DNA from: Oscillospiraceae bacterium | Lineage (GTDB): Bacteria > Bacillota > Clostridia > Oscillospirales > Oscillospiraceae | Length of the DNA: 64,000 nt | Direction of reading: 5' to 3' | NCBI GenBank assembly: GCA_017620525.1 | Contig: JAGAUY010000045.1 | Coordinates: 89,587-153,586, forward strand | In this document: piece after piece, positions 15,800 through 25,378 of the stretch | Numbering within the stretch: position 1 is the stretch's first letter | How the letters are laid out: every line of letters starts with the position of its first letter | Translations under genes and position numbers: made by a program | Notes under the pieces: generated by a model | Seen by the model: only the letters and a program-made list of their open reading frames with translations | What the model was told of the DNA's origin: nothing | The model's database searches: none

Positions 15800-16413
15800 T
15801 GAGTGAGATTACTATGTGGGAAATTGAGGATGAATACTACAGCGATGGCTGCAGCGTGATTTGCGGTGTGGATGAAGCCGGTCGGGGCCCTCTGGCAGGT
15901 CCCGTCTGTGCGGCTGCGGTTATTTTGCCCAAGCATCTTCAGCTGCCCGGTCTGAATGACTCCAAGAAGCTGACAGACAAGAAAAGAAGAGAACTCTATC
16001 CGCTGATCAAGGAGCAGGCCATTGCCTGGGGGATCGGTTTTGCGACACATCAGGAGATCGATGAGATCAATATTCTTCAGGCAACCTACCTCGCCATGGA
16101 GCGTGCGCTGGAGCAGCTGACTGTAAAGCCGGATCTGGCACTGATTGACGGAAACCGGGCAAAGGACTTCGGGATCCCGGTCCGGACTGTGGTCAAAGGC
16201 GACAGCCTCAGCGCCAATATTGCTGCGGCATCCATTTTGGCAAAAGTAACCCGTGATGATCTGATGCTGCAGATGGCTGAAGAGTATCCCGGATACGGAT
16301 TTGAGGTACATAAGGGATATGGCACCAAGGCGCACTATGAGGCGCTGCGGTCTCGGGGACCCTGTGCCATCCACCGGGTGACGTTCCTCAGGAAGTTCTA
16401 TGGGGAGAAATAA
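15799..16413 (+). CDS. rnhB: Ribonuclease HII
   Basis: A 204-residue endonuclease that nicks RNA in RNA-DNA hybrids, including single ribonucleotides in DNA. The signature CGVDEAGRGPLAGP carries catalytic Asp25 and Glu26; LIDGNR and SILAKVTRDD carry the other acidic residues, and HKGYGTKAHYEAL is the C-terminal motif. It overlaps the rbgA stop and the start of yraN by a few bases, so it is part of the coupled operon. Confidence 0.97.
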   Translation: MSEITMWEIEDEYYSDGCSVICGVDEAGRGPLAGPVCAAAVILPKHLQLPGLNDSKKLTDKKRRELYPLIKEQAIAWGIGFATHQEIDEINILQATYLAMERALEQLTVKPDLALIDGNRAKDFGIPVRTVVKGDSLSANIAAASILAKVTRDDLMLQMAEEYPGYGFEVHKGYGTKAHYEALRSRGPCAIHRVTFLRKFYGEK

Positions 16414-16765
16414 CATCACCGGTGCCTGGGGAGAAGCTCTTGCAGCGGAGTATCTGCGGAAGAAACACTATAAAATTGTGGCTGCCGGTTACCGCTGCCG
16501 TTTTGGTGAGATCGATCTGATCGTGGCAGACCGGAAATACCTTGTGTTTGTGGAAGTAAAGCTTCGTAAGACGTCAAAATTTGCGAAAGCTATGGAATAT
16601 GTAGACTGGCGCAAACAGGATAAGATCCGTGTTACAGCTTCTATGTATCTGTCCCAGAATCCTACGGATCTGCAGCCGCGTTTTGATGTGATCGAAATAT
16701 ATGCCCCGGAGGGTACAGGGACGATCCATCCCGAAATCAATCATATGGAGGATGCATTTCAATGA
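16400..16765 (+). CDS. YraN family (UPF0102) protein
   Basis: A 121-residue protein of the YraN/UPF0102 family with a restriction-endonuclease-like core: GAWGEALAAEYL, then GEIDLIVAD and FVEVKLR, which carry the typical E-x(n)-D-E-x-K acidic set. Its biological substrate is not established. In Firmicutes it regularly follows rnhB, as here, with a 14-nt overlap. The stop overlaps the next start by 4 nt. Confidence 0.92.
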   Translation: MGRNNITGAWGEALAAEYLRKKHYKIVAAGYRCRFGEIDLIVADRKYLVFVEVKLRKTSKFAKAMEYVDWRKQDKIRVTASMYLSQNPTDLQPRFDVIEIYAPEGTGTIHPEINHMEDAFQ

Positions 16766-17715
16766 AATTTCCTGTTTTTGATCTGCACTGCGATACCGTA
16801 TCGGAACTGATGGGAAGTGATTTCAGCGGTTCCGGCAGTCTCAGGAAGAATGAACTGCACATTGACCTGGAGCGTGGTGCACAGCTGCCCGGTTATGTAC
16901 AGTGTTTTGCATTTTGGTCCACAACCGGAATGCCGCTGCCAAGAGGACTGAAGATACAGGACCTGTTCTGGCGGGAGGTCAGTTTTCTGCAGGATTCCAT
17001 TGATAAGAATTCTGATTTGATCCGTCAGGCAAGAACTGCGGAGGAGGTTCGTAAGAATTATGCGGACGGCAGGATTTCGGCCATTTTTACCATCGAAGGT
17101 CCTGCTAATATTGATTTTGATCCTGGAAAACTCGCGAAACTCCGTGATCTCGGTTTCTGTATGAGTACGCTGGGATGGAACGAAAAGAACCCGCTCACCG
17201 GCTCATGCTCTACCGGCGGAGGTCTGACGAAGCGTGGTATAGAATATGTGAAGGAAGCGCAGCGCCTGGGTATCATCGTGGATGTCAGCCACATCAGCGA
17301 TGAAGGCTTTTGGAACATCATGGATATTACACAGGCTCCGGTCGTTGCGTCTCATTCCAATTCCCGCTGGGTCTGGGATCATAAGCGCAACCTGACGGAT
17401 GAGATGTTCAGAGCGATCTGCCAGACTGGTGGAGTGGCCGGACTGAATCAGTATGCCTATTTCCTTGGCTGTGAGCCGGATCTGGACAAGGTCTGTGATC
17501 ATATTTTCCGTTTTCTGGAACTGGATCCTGACGGCACACATATTGCGCTGGGCGGAGATCTGGACGGCTGTGATAAGCTTGCAAAGGAGATCAAGGGACT
17601 GCAGAGCTACCCGAGACTTGCCGAGAGACTTCAGGAACGGGGACTTGACGAGCGAACGCTGCAGAATATCTTCTGGAACAACGCACTGGGAGTGATGGAG
17701 AAGTGCTGTATGTAA
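16762..17715 (+). CDS. Membrane dipeptidase family (peptidase M19)
   Basis: A 317-residue zinc dipeptidase-like enzyme. The N-terminal DLHCDT supplies metal ligands, and EGPAN, DVSHISDEGFW, ASHSNSR and GGDLDG mark the rest of the active site in the family order. There is no signal peptide, so it acts in the cytoplasm; family members cut dipeptides, some with a D-residue at the C-terminal side. It is translationally coupled to yraN and overlaps the next gene by 13 nt. The physiological substrate is unknown. Confidence 0.92.
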   Translation: MKFPVFDLHCDTVSELMGSDFSGSGSLRKNELHIDLERGAQLPGYVQCFAFWSTTGMPLPRGLKIQDLFWREVSFLQDSIDKNSDLIRQARTAEEVRKNYADGRISAIFTIEGPANIDFDPGKLAKLRDLGFCMSTLGWNEKNPLTGSCSTGGGLTKRGIEYVKEAQRLGIIVDVSHISDEGFWNIMDITQAPVVASHSNSRWVWDHKRNLTDEMFRAICQTGGVAGLNQYAYFLGCEPDLDKVCDHIFRFLELDPDGTHIALGGDLDGCDKLAKEIKGLQSYPRLAERLQERGLDERTLQNIFWNNALGVMEKCCM

Positions 17716-18743
17716 CTACCAGAATTGGCCGGGATGCATTCACTGCGCACAGAGCGCTGACGGAGAACCGGGGACCGGAGGGGGGATTATACCTTCCTAT
17801 GCGGATGGCAGAATTGACTGCGGAACAAATCCTCGAAATGGAAAACAAATCTTTCGGGCAGAATGTGGCCGATGTGATGAATCTGCTGTTCAATACAGAT
17901 CTGGACGGGTGGGCGATCGAATTTGCCATTGGCAGATACCCGGTCCGGATGGTTCGGTTAAGCGGCAAAGTGACTGTTGCGGAGAGCTGGCATAATCCGG
18001 ATTGGCAGTTTGACCGGTTGGTCCGGAATCTGGCAAAAACATTGCTTCAAAGTAATGATGACGAAGAACCTTCCAGTTGGATGATGATCGCCGCCCGTAT
18101 CGCGGTCATTTGCGGAGTGTATGGAGATCTGCTCCATTCCGGCCAGATGAAAAGGGGAGTACCATTCGACATCGTGGTTCCCGGCGGGGATTTCTCCGCA
18201 CCGATGGCGGCTTATTACGCCCGTCAGTGGGGAATTCCCATCGGTAATATTGTCATTTGCTGCAATGAAAACAATGCTCCCTGGGGATTGCTCCATCAGG
18301 GGGAACTGCGTACGGATACTGTGTCAATTCGGACAAAACTGCCGAAATGCGATCATGCAGTCCCTGAGAATCTGGAGCGATTCATCTACAGCGTACTGGG
18401 AGCAGCTGAGGCAAAGCATTTTTGCGATGCCCACAGGCGGGGAGAACCTTATTATCTGCAGCCTGCTCAGCTGCAACGGTTGCGGCAGGGGATCCATGTT
18501 TCCGTCATCAGTCAGCACCGGACAGAATTGATGATTTCCGGCATCTATAAAAACAACGGCTATATTCCGGACCCCTATACAGCTTTTGCGTACAGCGGCC
18601 TGATGGATTACCGATCCATTACCGGAGAGAGTCGACCTGCACTGATCTTGGCGGAGGAGAGCCCTGCGTTTTATCTGGGGATGATTTCCTCCTGTCTGGG
18701 GATTTCCCAGCGGGAGTTGAAAGAACGCATCAACAGATCCTGA
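17703..18743 (+). CDS. Threonine synthase-like protein lacking the PLP lysine
   Basis: A 346-residue protein that lines up by motifs with threonine synthase: an N-terminal ETRGP-like opening (ENRGPEGGLYLP), a PVRMVRL strand, a central GDFSAPMAAYYARQWGIPIGNIVICCNENN that matches the phosphate-binding GNFG...NENN region, and a C-terminal DPYTAFAYSG. In true enzymes the cofactor lysine lies in an FHGPTLAFKD-type motif; here the equivalent stretch is ESWHNPDWQFDR, with Asp104 in place of lysine. It is also shorter than the usual 450-500 residues. A PLP-independent or non-catalytic role is likely. The GTG start overlaps the M19 gene. Confidence 0.75.
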   Translation: MLYVTTRIGRDAFTAHRALTENRGPEGGLYLPMRMAELTAEQILEMENKSFGQNVADVMNLLFNTDLDGWAIEFAIGRYPVRMVRLSGKVTVAESWHNPDWQFDRLVRNLAKTLLQSNDDEEPSSWMMIAARIAVICGVYGDLLHSGQMKRGVPFDIVVPGGDFSAPMAAYYARQWGIPIGNIVICCNENNAPWGLLHQGELRTDTVSIRTKLPKCDHAVPENLERFIYSVLGAAEAKHFCDAHRRGEPYYLQPAQLQRLRQGIHVSVISQHRTELMISGIYKNNGYIPDPYTAFAYSGLMDYRSITGESRPALILAEESPAFYLGMISSCLGISQRELKERINRS

Positions 18744-18759
18744 GTGAAGGAGGAAGTCA

Positions 18760-19449
18760 ATGGCATTATACGCGATCGGAGATCTCCACCTGTGTCTGGG
18801 AGCTCCGAAGCCGATGGATATATTCGGCGGTGCCTGGGTGGGCTATATGGATAAACTGAAGGAAGGCCTGTCTGTCATTGGTCCAGGGGATACAACTGTA
18901 CTGCTGGGAGATCTGAGCTGGGCACTCGATCTGCCGTCATCGAAGGCGGATTTTGCCTGGATCAATGAGATACCCGGCAGAAAGATTATTCTGAAAGGCA
19001 ACCATGATTACTGGTGGAGTACGGTTGCCAAATTCGATAAATTCTGCGCCGAGCATGGATTTGAGAATATGTTCATCCTGAACAACAATCATTTTGAGTA
19101 TGACAGTTGGGCGATCTGCGGTACCAGAGGTTGGTTCTTTGAGGAAGAACGCAGCGGCCAGCACGATGAGAAGGTGTTCAAGCGGGAACTGATCCGGCTT
19201 GAAGCGTCGCTGAAATCAGCGGAGGATAAGCCGAAAATGGTATTTCTTCATTATCCGCCCCGGTACAAGGGATACGAATGCAGGGAGATCCTGGATCTGC
19301 TGGAAAAATATGAGGTCCGGCGTTGTTTCTACGGTCATCTCCATGGAGGAAGCCACAAACTAGCCATGGAAGGGCAGTGGGATGGGATTGAATTTCGTCT
19401 GACTGCTGCTGATTACCTTGATTTTCGGCCCTTCCCTGTAATTATATAA
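18760..19449 (+). CDS. Metallophosphoesterase
   Basis: A 229-residue calcineurin-like phosphoesterase. The metal motifs appear in order: GDLHL (residues 7-11), GDLSW (about 50), KGNHDYWW (about 76-83), LHYPP (about 164) and YGHLHGG (about 191). It is cytoplasmic, with no signal peptide. It starts at ATG behind GAAGGAGG, 17 nt after the threonine synthase-like gene. Similar proteins in Clostridia are annotated only as phosphoesterases; the substrate is unknown. Confidence 0.9.
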   Translation: MALYAIGDLHLCLGAPKPMDIFGGAWVGYMDKLKEGLSVIGPGDTTVLLGDLSWALDLPSSKADFAWINEIPGRKIILKGNHDYWWSTVAKFDKFCAEHGFENMFILNNNHFEYDSWAICGTRGWFFEEERSGQHDEKVFKRELIRLEASLKSAEDKPKMVFLHYPPRYKGYECREILDLLEKYEVRRCFYGHLHGGSHKLAMEGQWDGIEFRLTAADYLDFRPFPVII

Positions 19450-19468
19450 AGAAATTTCGAAAAAAGAG

Positions 19469-19497
19469 TGGACAACTTTGCGTTTTTTTGATAGAAT
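19469..19497 (+). promoter_or_regulatory. Promoter of tig
   Basis: TGGACA (19469-19474), a 17-nt spacer and TAGAAT (19492-19497). The leader to the tig start is about 60 nt. Confidence 0.6.
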
Positions 19498-19565
19498 GTT
19501 ACGGTTGCAAAATATATATAAAATGATCCCGCTCTGTGGGATCAGTTTTAGGAGGATTATTAACC

Positions 19566-20849
19566 ATGAATGTCAAGAGCATTGAAAAGAACGGCAATCA
19601 GGCTACCGTCGTTGTCGAGATCGACAAGGAACTGATGGAGAAGGGTATCAACGCCGCTTACATGAAGCAGCGTAAGAACATCATGATCCCCGGCTTCCGC
19701 AGAGGCAAGGCCCCCCGCAAGATGATCGAGTCCATGTACGGCAAGCACGTTTTCGTCGAAGATGGCCTGGAAGAGGTTTTCCCCGAAGTTTACACCTTTG
19801 CTGTTGCTGATATCAAGGCCATTGGCCGTCCTAACCTGACCAACCTGGAAGTGGGCGACGATAACGCCTGTGTCCTGACCTTCACCACCGATGTCTACCC
19901 CGAGGTCACCCTGGGCGACTACAAGGGCCTGGAGATTGAGAAGGCAGAAGTTACTGTTTCCGACGCTCAGGTCGAGGCTGAACTGAACCGTATGGCTCAG
20001 AATGTTGCTTCCACTGAGGTTGTTGAGAAGGCTGCTGAGATGGGCGATACTGCCAACATCGACTTTGAAGGCTTCAATGACGGTGTCGCTTTTGACGGCG
20101 GCAAGGGCGAAGGCTTTGATCTGAAGCTGGGCTCCGGTTCCTTCATCCCCGGTTTTGAAGAGCAGGTTGTCGGCATGACCGCCGGCGAGGAGAAGGACCT
20201 GGATGTTACCTTCCCCGCTGACTATCACGCAGCTGAGCTAGCCGGCAAGGCAGTTGTTTTCCATGTTAAGCTGAACAAGGTCACCGTTACCAACGTTCCT
20301 GCCATCGACGATGAGTTCGCTAAGGATGTCTCCGAATTCGACACCCTGGAGGAGCTGAAGAATGACATCCGTGCAAAGGCTCTGGAAGCTGCGGAGAAGC
20401 AGGCTCAGTCCGCTTTTGAGGATGCTGCTGTCTCCAAGGCTGCGGAGAACACCACTGTTGAAATGCCCGCTGCTCTGATTGAGTCTGAGCTGGACAACCA
20501 GATGGAGCGCTTTGGCTATCAGCTGCAGATGAGCGGCTACTCCATGGAAGCTTACGCACAGATGATGGGCGGCGATGTCAACACCATGCGCAATGCTTTC
20601 CGTCCCGCTGCCGAGAAGCAGGCTAAGGTCAATGTGACCCTGACTGCCATCATCGAGGCTGAGGGTATCCAGGCTACCGAAGAGGACATGAGCGCTGAAT
20701 ACGAGACCCTGGCAAAGCAGTATGAGCTGGAAGTCGAGAAGATCAAGACCATGATTCCCGCTGAGGAGCTGAAGGCTTCCATCGAGAACCGCAAGGCCAT
20801 CAAGGTCATCACTGAGTCCGCTGTGGCTGTTGCTCCCAAGGCTGAGTAA
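19566..20849 (+). CDS. tig: Trigger factor
   Basis: A 427-residue ribosome-associated chaperone and peptidyl-prolyl isomerase. The N-terminal domain carries the ribosome-binding signature GFRRGKAPRKMIE (about 44-56). The FKBP-type domain spans about 150-235 (GDTANIDFEGF, GSGSFIPGFEEQVVG), and a helical C-terminal domain follows. The start ATG at 19566 follows TAGGAGGATT. Codon use is strongly biased, fitting high expression. It heads the quality-control block with clpP, clpX and lon downstream, as in many Firmicutes. Confidence 0.97.
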   Translation: MNVKSIEKNGNQATVVVEIDKELMEKGINAAYMKQRKNIMIPGFRRGKAPRKMIESMYGKHVFVEDGLEEVFPEVYTFAVADIKAIGRPNLTNLEVGDDNACVLTFTTDVYPEVTLGDYKGLEIEKAEVTVSDAQVEAELNRMAQNVASTEVVEKAAEMGDTANIDFEGFNDGVAFDGGKGEGFDLKLGSGSFIPGFEEQVVGMTAGEEKDLDVTFPADYHAAELAGKAVVFHVKLNKVTVTNVPAIDDEFAKDVSEFDTLEELKNDIRAKALEAAEKQAQSAFEDAAVSKAAENTTVEMPAALIESELDNQMERFGYQLQMSGYSMEAYAQMMGGDVNTMRNAFRPAAEKQAKVNVTLTAIIEAEGIQATEEDMSAEYETLAKQYELEVEKIKTMIPAEELKASIENRKAIKVITESAVAVAPKAE

Positions 20850-20873
20850 TTCATTACATTTTCAAACATACAT

Positions 20874-20956
20874 GTCATTGCGAGCCGGTCCGCAGACTGG
20901 CATGGCAATCTTCTGAATAGAAGTGGATTGCTGCATCATAGCGCCGCTCGCAATGC
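20874..20956. repeat. REP-like palindromic element
   Basis: The ends CATTGCGAGC (20876-20885) and GCTCGCAATG (20946-20955) are exact inverted repeats. The sequence after the left end includes TGGCATGGCAATC. This resembles the TCATTGCGAG...GGCAATC dispersed repeats common in many bacterial genomes. It lies in the tig-clpP gap, outside coding sequence. Confidence 0.65.
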
Positions 20957-21035
20957 GAGTATATATCTCACGGCGAGGAATAACCTTCCTCTTGAATGGT
21001 TAGAATGTTTCAAACCCCTGAAAGGAGACATCACC

Positions 21036-21617
21036 ATGAGTTTTGTACCCTATGTTGTTGAGCAGACCAGCCGCGGTGAGCGGAGTTTTGATATTTTTTC
21101 CCGTCTGCTGAACGACCGCATCATTTTCCTGTCCGAGGAAGTCAACGACACCACCGCTTCTCTGGTGGTTGCACAGCTCCTCTATCTGGAGGCGCAGGAC
21201 CCGGATAAGGATATTCAGTTTTACATCAACAGTCCCGGTGGTTCCGTGACCGCTGGTATGGCCATCTATGATACGATGAAATACATCAAGTGTGATGTTG
21301 CTACAATTTGTGTCGGTATGGCAGCATCCATGGGTGCGTTCCTGCTGAGCGCAGGCACCAAGGGTAAGCGCATGGCACTGCCCAATGCTGAGATCATGAT
21401 CCACCAGCCCTCTGCCGGTACTCAGGGTCAGATCACTGATATGGCCATTCATATGAAGCGTCTTCAGACCATTAAGGAACGGATGAACCGTATTCTGGCT
21501 GAAAACTGCGGTCAGAGCGTTGAGACGGTTACCGATGCCTGCGAGCGTGATAATTTCATGACCGCTGAGGAGGCTCAGGCTTTCGGCCTGATCGACCGGG
21601 TGCTTGATCATCATTAA
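21036..21617 (+). CDS. clpP: ATP-dependent Clp protease proteolytic subunit
   Basis: A 193-residue serine protease that forms the double-ring chamber fed by ClpX. The catalytic residues are Ser98 (GMAASMGAF) and His123 (MIHQPS), with the Asp further on in the [11 protein letters not shown] region. The true start is the ATG at 21036 after GAAAGGAGA; the open frame upstream runs through the REP element. ClpX follows after 20 nt, giving the classical clpPX pair. Confidence 0.98.
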   Translation: MSFVPYVVEQTSRGERSFDIFSRLLNDRIIFLSEEVNDTTASLVVAQLLYLEAQDPDKDIQFYINSPGGSVTAGMAIYDTMKYIKCDVATICVGMAASMGAFLLSAGTKGKRMALPNAEIMIHQPSAGTQGQITDMAIHMKRLQTIKERMNRILAENCGQSVETVTDACERDNFMTAEEAQAFGLIDRVLDHH

Positions 21618-21637
21618 TCAGAAAGGCGACTTCGTTC

Positions 21638-22900
21638 ATGGCAAGAAAAGACGAGCAGCCGATCCGCTGCAGTTTCTGCGGTAAGCGGGAGAGCCAGGCT
21701 TCACGGCTGATTGCCGGACCCGGCGTATATATCTGCAGCGACTGCGTTCAGGCCTGCAGTGACCTGCTCCGCGACGAGATCGTATATGATGAACGCGGCA
21801 ATCTCCGTGCGCCGGAGAATCTGCCCACTCCCATGGAGATCAAGTCCTTTATGGACAATTACATCATCGGACAGGAAGACGCAAAGGTAGCACTCTCTGT
21901 GGCTGTTTATAACCACTACAAGCGTATCTACTTTGGCTCAGATTCCGATGTGGAACTGCAGAAGAGCAATATTCTACTCATTGGCCCTACCGGCTGCGGC
22001 AAGACCCTCTTCGCCCAGACCCTGGCCAAGATCCTGAATGTGCCTTTTGCGATTGCAGATGCCACCACGCTGACGGAGGCTGGCTATGTGGGCGACGATG
22101 TTGAGAATATTCTTCTTCGTCTGCTTCAGGCTGCTGATTTTGACGTGGCTCTGGCCGAGCGAGGCATTATCTATATTGATGAGATGGATAAAATTGCCCG
22201 CAAGAGCGAGAATACTTCCATTACCCGCGACGTTTCCGGTGAAGGTGTTCAGCAGGCTCTGCTGAAGATCCTGGAAGGTACTGTGGCCAACGTTCCCCCT
22301 CAGGGCGGCCGCAAGCATCCCCAGCAGGAGATGATCCAGGTGGACACTACAAACATCCTCTTCATCTGTGGAGGTGCTTTTGATGGTCTGGATAAGGTCA
22401 TTGAGAAGCGTACTGACCGCAGCGCCATTGGCTTCGATGCTCCTGTTGAGAGCAGGAAGAAGCGTGATGTGGGCAAACTGCTGGCGCAGGTGGAGCCAGA
22501 CGATCTGCTGAAATTCGGTATTATTCCGGAATTGGTAGGCCGTATGCCTGTGATCACATGCCTGAAGAGTCTGGATAAGGATGATCTGATCCGCATCCTT
22601 GTTGAGCCTAAGAATGCCCTGGCAAAGCAGTATAAGAAGCTGCTCAGCCTGGACAATGTGGAACTGGAGCTGCATCCTGCTGCTCTGGAGATGATCGCTC
22701 AGAAGGCAGTGGACCGTCAGATCGGTGCAAGAGGTCTGCGTTCCATTATGGAATCCATCATGATGAAGATCATGTATAAGATTCCCTCCGACCTTTCCAT
22801 CAAAAAGGTCATCATTACCCCGGAATGTGTTCATGGGGGTGACCCGGACATCATTCGCGATGCCGCAAGACCCAGAGAAAAGCTGGGTTCCAAAAGATAA
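21638..22900 (+). CDS. clpX: ATP-dependent Clp protease ATPase subunit ClpX
   Basis: A 420-residue AAA+ unfoldase. The N-terminal zinc-binding domain has four cysteines (CSFCGK...CSDC), followed by Walker A GPTGCGKT and Walker [11 protein letters not shown]. The pore loop is GYVGDDVE, and an IGF-type loop (SAIGFDAP) for docking to ClpP follows, then the small helical domain with QIGARGLR (sensor 2). It starts at ATG 20 nt after clpP. A terminator follows. Confidence 0.98.
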   Translation: MARKDEQPIRCSFCGKRESQASRLIAGPGVYICSDCVQACSDLLRDEIVYDERGNLRAPENLPTPMEIKSFMDNYIIGQEDAKVALSVAVYNHYKRIYFGSDSDVELQKSNILLIGPTGCGKTLFAQTLAKILNVPFAIADATTLTEAGYVGDDVENILLRLLQAADFDVALAERGIIYIDEMDKIARKSENTSITRDVSGEGVQQALLKILEGTVANVPPQGGRKHPQQEMIQVDTTNILFICGGAFDGLDKVIEKRTDRSAIGFDAPVESRKKRDVGKLLAQVEPDDLLKFGIIPELVGRMPVITCLKSLDKDDLIRILVEPKNALAKQYKKLLSLDNVELELHPAALEMIAQKAVDRQIGARGLRSIMESIMMKIMYKIPSDLSIKKVIITPECVHGGDPDIIRDAARPREKLGSKR

Positions 22901-22909
22901 ACTTTTCAG

Positions 22910-22937
22910 AAGGGGGTAGTATTGCTACCCCCTTTTT
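22910..22937 (+). terminator. Terminator of clpPX
   Basis: A 10-bp stem AAGGGGGTAG / CTACCCCCTT with a 5-nt loop and a T-run. The lon gene starts 25 nt later, so read-through or an internal promoter must serve lon. Confidence 0.85.
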
Positions 22938-22961
22938 GTACTGACGAGGAGGGAGATTCCC

Positions 22962-25364
22962 TTGACTGAACATCTTGTTTCCGGAAAGCTCCCGGTCCTG
23001 GCCTTACGCGGCCTGGCCGTATTTCCGGATCAGACCGTCCACTTTGATGTTGGACGTAAAAAATCCGTTCTGGCCCTGGAAGAGGCCATGAAGAACGATC
23101 AGACCCTTCTGCTGATTCCCCAGAAGGATCTGCTGGAGAATGACCCCGGTCTGGATGGCCTGTATCCTCTTGGTGTTGTGGCCAAGGTCAAGCAGGTGCT
23201 CAAGGCGCAGGGGGAGAATCTCAGAGTGCTTGTCACAGGCCTGTGCCGCGCCCGGATTCGGGAGCTGCACCAGACGGAACCCTATCTGGCTGGCTTCATT
23301 GAGGCAGTACCCGAAATTGAGGTTGCGGATACTGTCCGTGCCCGTGCGCTGCGCCGTGAAGCAAATGCCCTTTACGCAGGCTATATGGAGATGGCAGAGC
23401 ATCCTGTTCAGACCATCCAGCTTCGGATGCTGGCAGCTGAAAACAGCGGATTCATTGCCGATTCCATTGCGCAGAACTCCGGGATCGAGTTTCCTGATAA
23501 AGTGAAAATGCTTTGCCAGCTTCATCCTGTCCGCAGACTGGAAATGGCCGTTAAGATGCTGCGCCAGGAAGTGGAAATGCTCAAGCTGGAAGCAGAGATT
23601 CAGGAAAAGACCAAAGCAAATATCGATCAGAACCAGAAGGACTACTATCTGCGCGAGCAGATGAAGGTCATCCGGGAGGAACTGGGTGAGGGAGATGACG
23701 AGTCTGAATTTGCGGAGTATGAGAAACAGATTCTGTTGCTGCATTTGCCTGAGGACTCTGAAAAGAAGCTGCTGAAGGACCTTCAGCGGCTTAAGAAGCA
23801 GCCTTTCGGTTCCTCCGAAGCTGCGGTGCTGCGCAATTATCTGGACACAGTATTGGAACTTCCCTGGAATGAGAAGACCAAAGACCGCCTTGACGTGGCA
23901 GCTGCCCGTAAGATCCTGGAACATGATCATTTCGGCCTGGAAAAGGTTAAGGAGCGGATTCTTGAGACCCTTGCGGTTCGTAAGATGGCCCCTGATATGC
24001 CGGCTCAGATCATTTGTCTTGTGGGACCTCCCGGTGTCGGAAAAACTTCCATTGCCTATTCCATTGCCCGCAGCCTGAACCGCAAAATGGCGCGCATCAG
24101 TCTCGGCGGTGTCCATGATGAAGCGGATATTCGCGGTCATCGCAAGACCTATGTGGGCGCGATGCCCGGACGCATTATAAGCGGACTGATTCAGGCTGGT
24201 TCCAGCAATCCGGTCCTGCTTCTGGACGAGATCGATAAGTTGGGTCGCGACCATCGGGGCGATCCCAGCGCGGCGCTGCTGGAAGTGCTGGATGGTGAGC
24301 AGAATGCCACCTACCGGGACCATTTTCTGGAGATCCCCTATGATCTGTCCGACTGCTTCTTTATTACCACGGCCAATACCCTCGATACCGTTCCCAGACC
24401 CCTGCTGGACCGTATGGAGGTTATCGAACTGGGCTCCTATACGGATGAAGAGAAATTGATGATCGCGAAGAATCATCTGATTCCCAAGCAGATGGAAAAG
24501 CACGGTCTGAAGAAGTCTCAGCTGCGCATCACGGATGATGCCATCCGTGAGGTAATTACCTGTTATACCAGAGAGTCCGGCGTCAGAAAGCTGGAGCGGT
24601 GCTTTGCTGAGATCTGCCGTAAGGCTGATATGGCTGTTCTGGAGCAGGAGACGCCGAAACGGATCACTGTCACCGGTTCCAATGTGGAACAGTTCCTGGG
24701 AATTCGCAGATTCCTGCCTGACCGTTTGCCCGGCAATGATCAGGTCGGTCTGGTGACTGGACTTGCATGGACTTCTGTTGGCGGTGAGACTCTGGAAGTG
24801 GAAGTCAATGTTATGGATGGTACCGGAAAGCTGGAACTGACTGGCAATCTGGGTGATGTGATGAAGGAGTCTGCCCATGCGGCGTTGAGCTATATTCGTG
24901 CTAGCGCGGAAAAGCTGGGTGTCGCTGCAGACTTTTACAAGACCAAGGATATCCATGTTCATTTCCCTGAGGGCGCAGTACCCAAGGACGGTCCCAGTGC
25001 CGGTGTGACGGTCTGCACTGCCATGGTATCTGCTTTGACAAATACGACCGTTCGACGTGATGTTGCGATGACAGGTGAGATTTCTCTTCGCGGCAGGGTA
25101 CTGGCAATCGGCGGACTGAAAGAAAAGACAATGGCTGCTCTGCGCCACGGAATTTCCACTGTCATCATTCCCAAGGACAATGAGCGTGATCTGGAAGAGA
25201 TCGACCAAACGGTTCGTAAGTCTTTGAACTTCGTGGTTGCTTCCACTGTTGACACCGTCCTGGAAACTGCTCTGAACCGGAAACCGGAGATGGGCGTGAC
25301 CATTCTTTCCGATCTGCCCGGTGAAGTGAAAAACAAAGCGCGCAAACCCGGTATCCGCCAGTAA
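22962..25364 (+). CDS. lon: ATP-dependent protease Lon
   Basis: An 800-residue AAA+ protease of the LonA type: N-terminal substrate domain (to about 200), coiled-coil, ATPase domain with GPPGVGKTS and LLDEIDKLG, and a C-terminal protease domain with catalytic Ser679 in KDGPSAG and Lys722 in GGLKEK. It degrades misfolded and regulatory proteins in the cytoplasm. The start is TTG at 22962, preceded by GAGGAGGGAG. The order clpX-lon-ysxC is the same as in Bacillus, except that Bacillus has lonB between. Confidence 0.97.
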   Translation: MTEHLVSGKLPVLALRGLAVFPDQTVHFDVGRKKSVLALEEAMKNDQTLLLIPQKDLLENDPGLDGLYPLGVVAKVKQVLKAQGENLRVLVTGLCRARIRELHQTEPYLAGFIEAVPEIEVADTVRARALRREANALYAGYMEMAEHPVQTIQLRMLAAENSGFIADSIAQNSGIEFPDKVKMLCQLHPVRRLEMAVKMLRQEVEMLKLEAEIQEKTKANIDQNQKDYYLREQMKVIREELGEGDDESEFAEYEKQILLLHLPEDSEKKLLKDLQRLKKQPFGSSEAAVLRNYLDTVLELPWNEKTKDRLDVAAARKILEHDHFGLEKVKERILETLAVRKMAPDMPAQIICLVGPPGVGKTSIAYSIARSLNRKMARISLGGVHDEADIRGHRKTYVGAMPGRIISGLIQAGSSNPVLLLDEIDKLGRDHRGDPSAALLEVLDGEQNATYRDHFLEIPYDLSDCFFITTANTLDTVPRPLLDRMEVIELGSYTDEEKLMIAKNHLIPKQMEKHGLKKSQLRITDDAIREVITCYTRESGVRKLERCFAEICRKADMAVLEQETPKRITVTGSNVEQFLGIRRFLPDRLPGNDQVGLVTGLAWTSVGGETLEVEVNVMDGTGKLELTGNLGDVMKESAHAALSYIRASAEKLGVAADFYKTKDIHVHFPEGAVPKDGPSAGVTVCTAMVSALTNTTVRRDVAMTGEISLRGRVLAIGGLKEKTMAALRHGISTVIIPKDNERDLEEIDQTVRKSLNFVVASTVDTVLETALNRKPEMGVTILSDLPGEVKNKARKPGIRQ

Positions 25365-25378
25365 GATAGAGGTAAATT

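Noticed and set aside
21974-22834. 286-codon minus-strand open frame
   Set aside because: Antisense shadow of clpX.
23004-25208. 734-codon minus-strand open frame
   Set aside because: It lies wholly antisense to lon and owes its length to codon bias; it has no ribosome binding site or recognisable domain.
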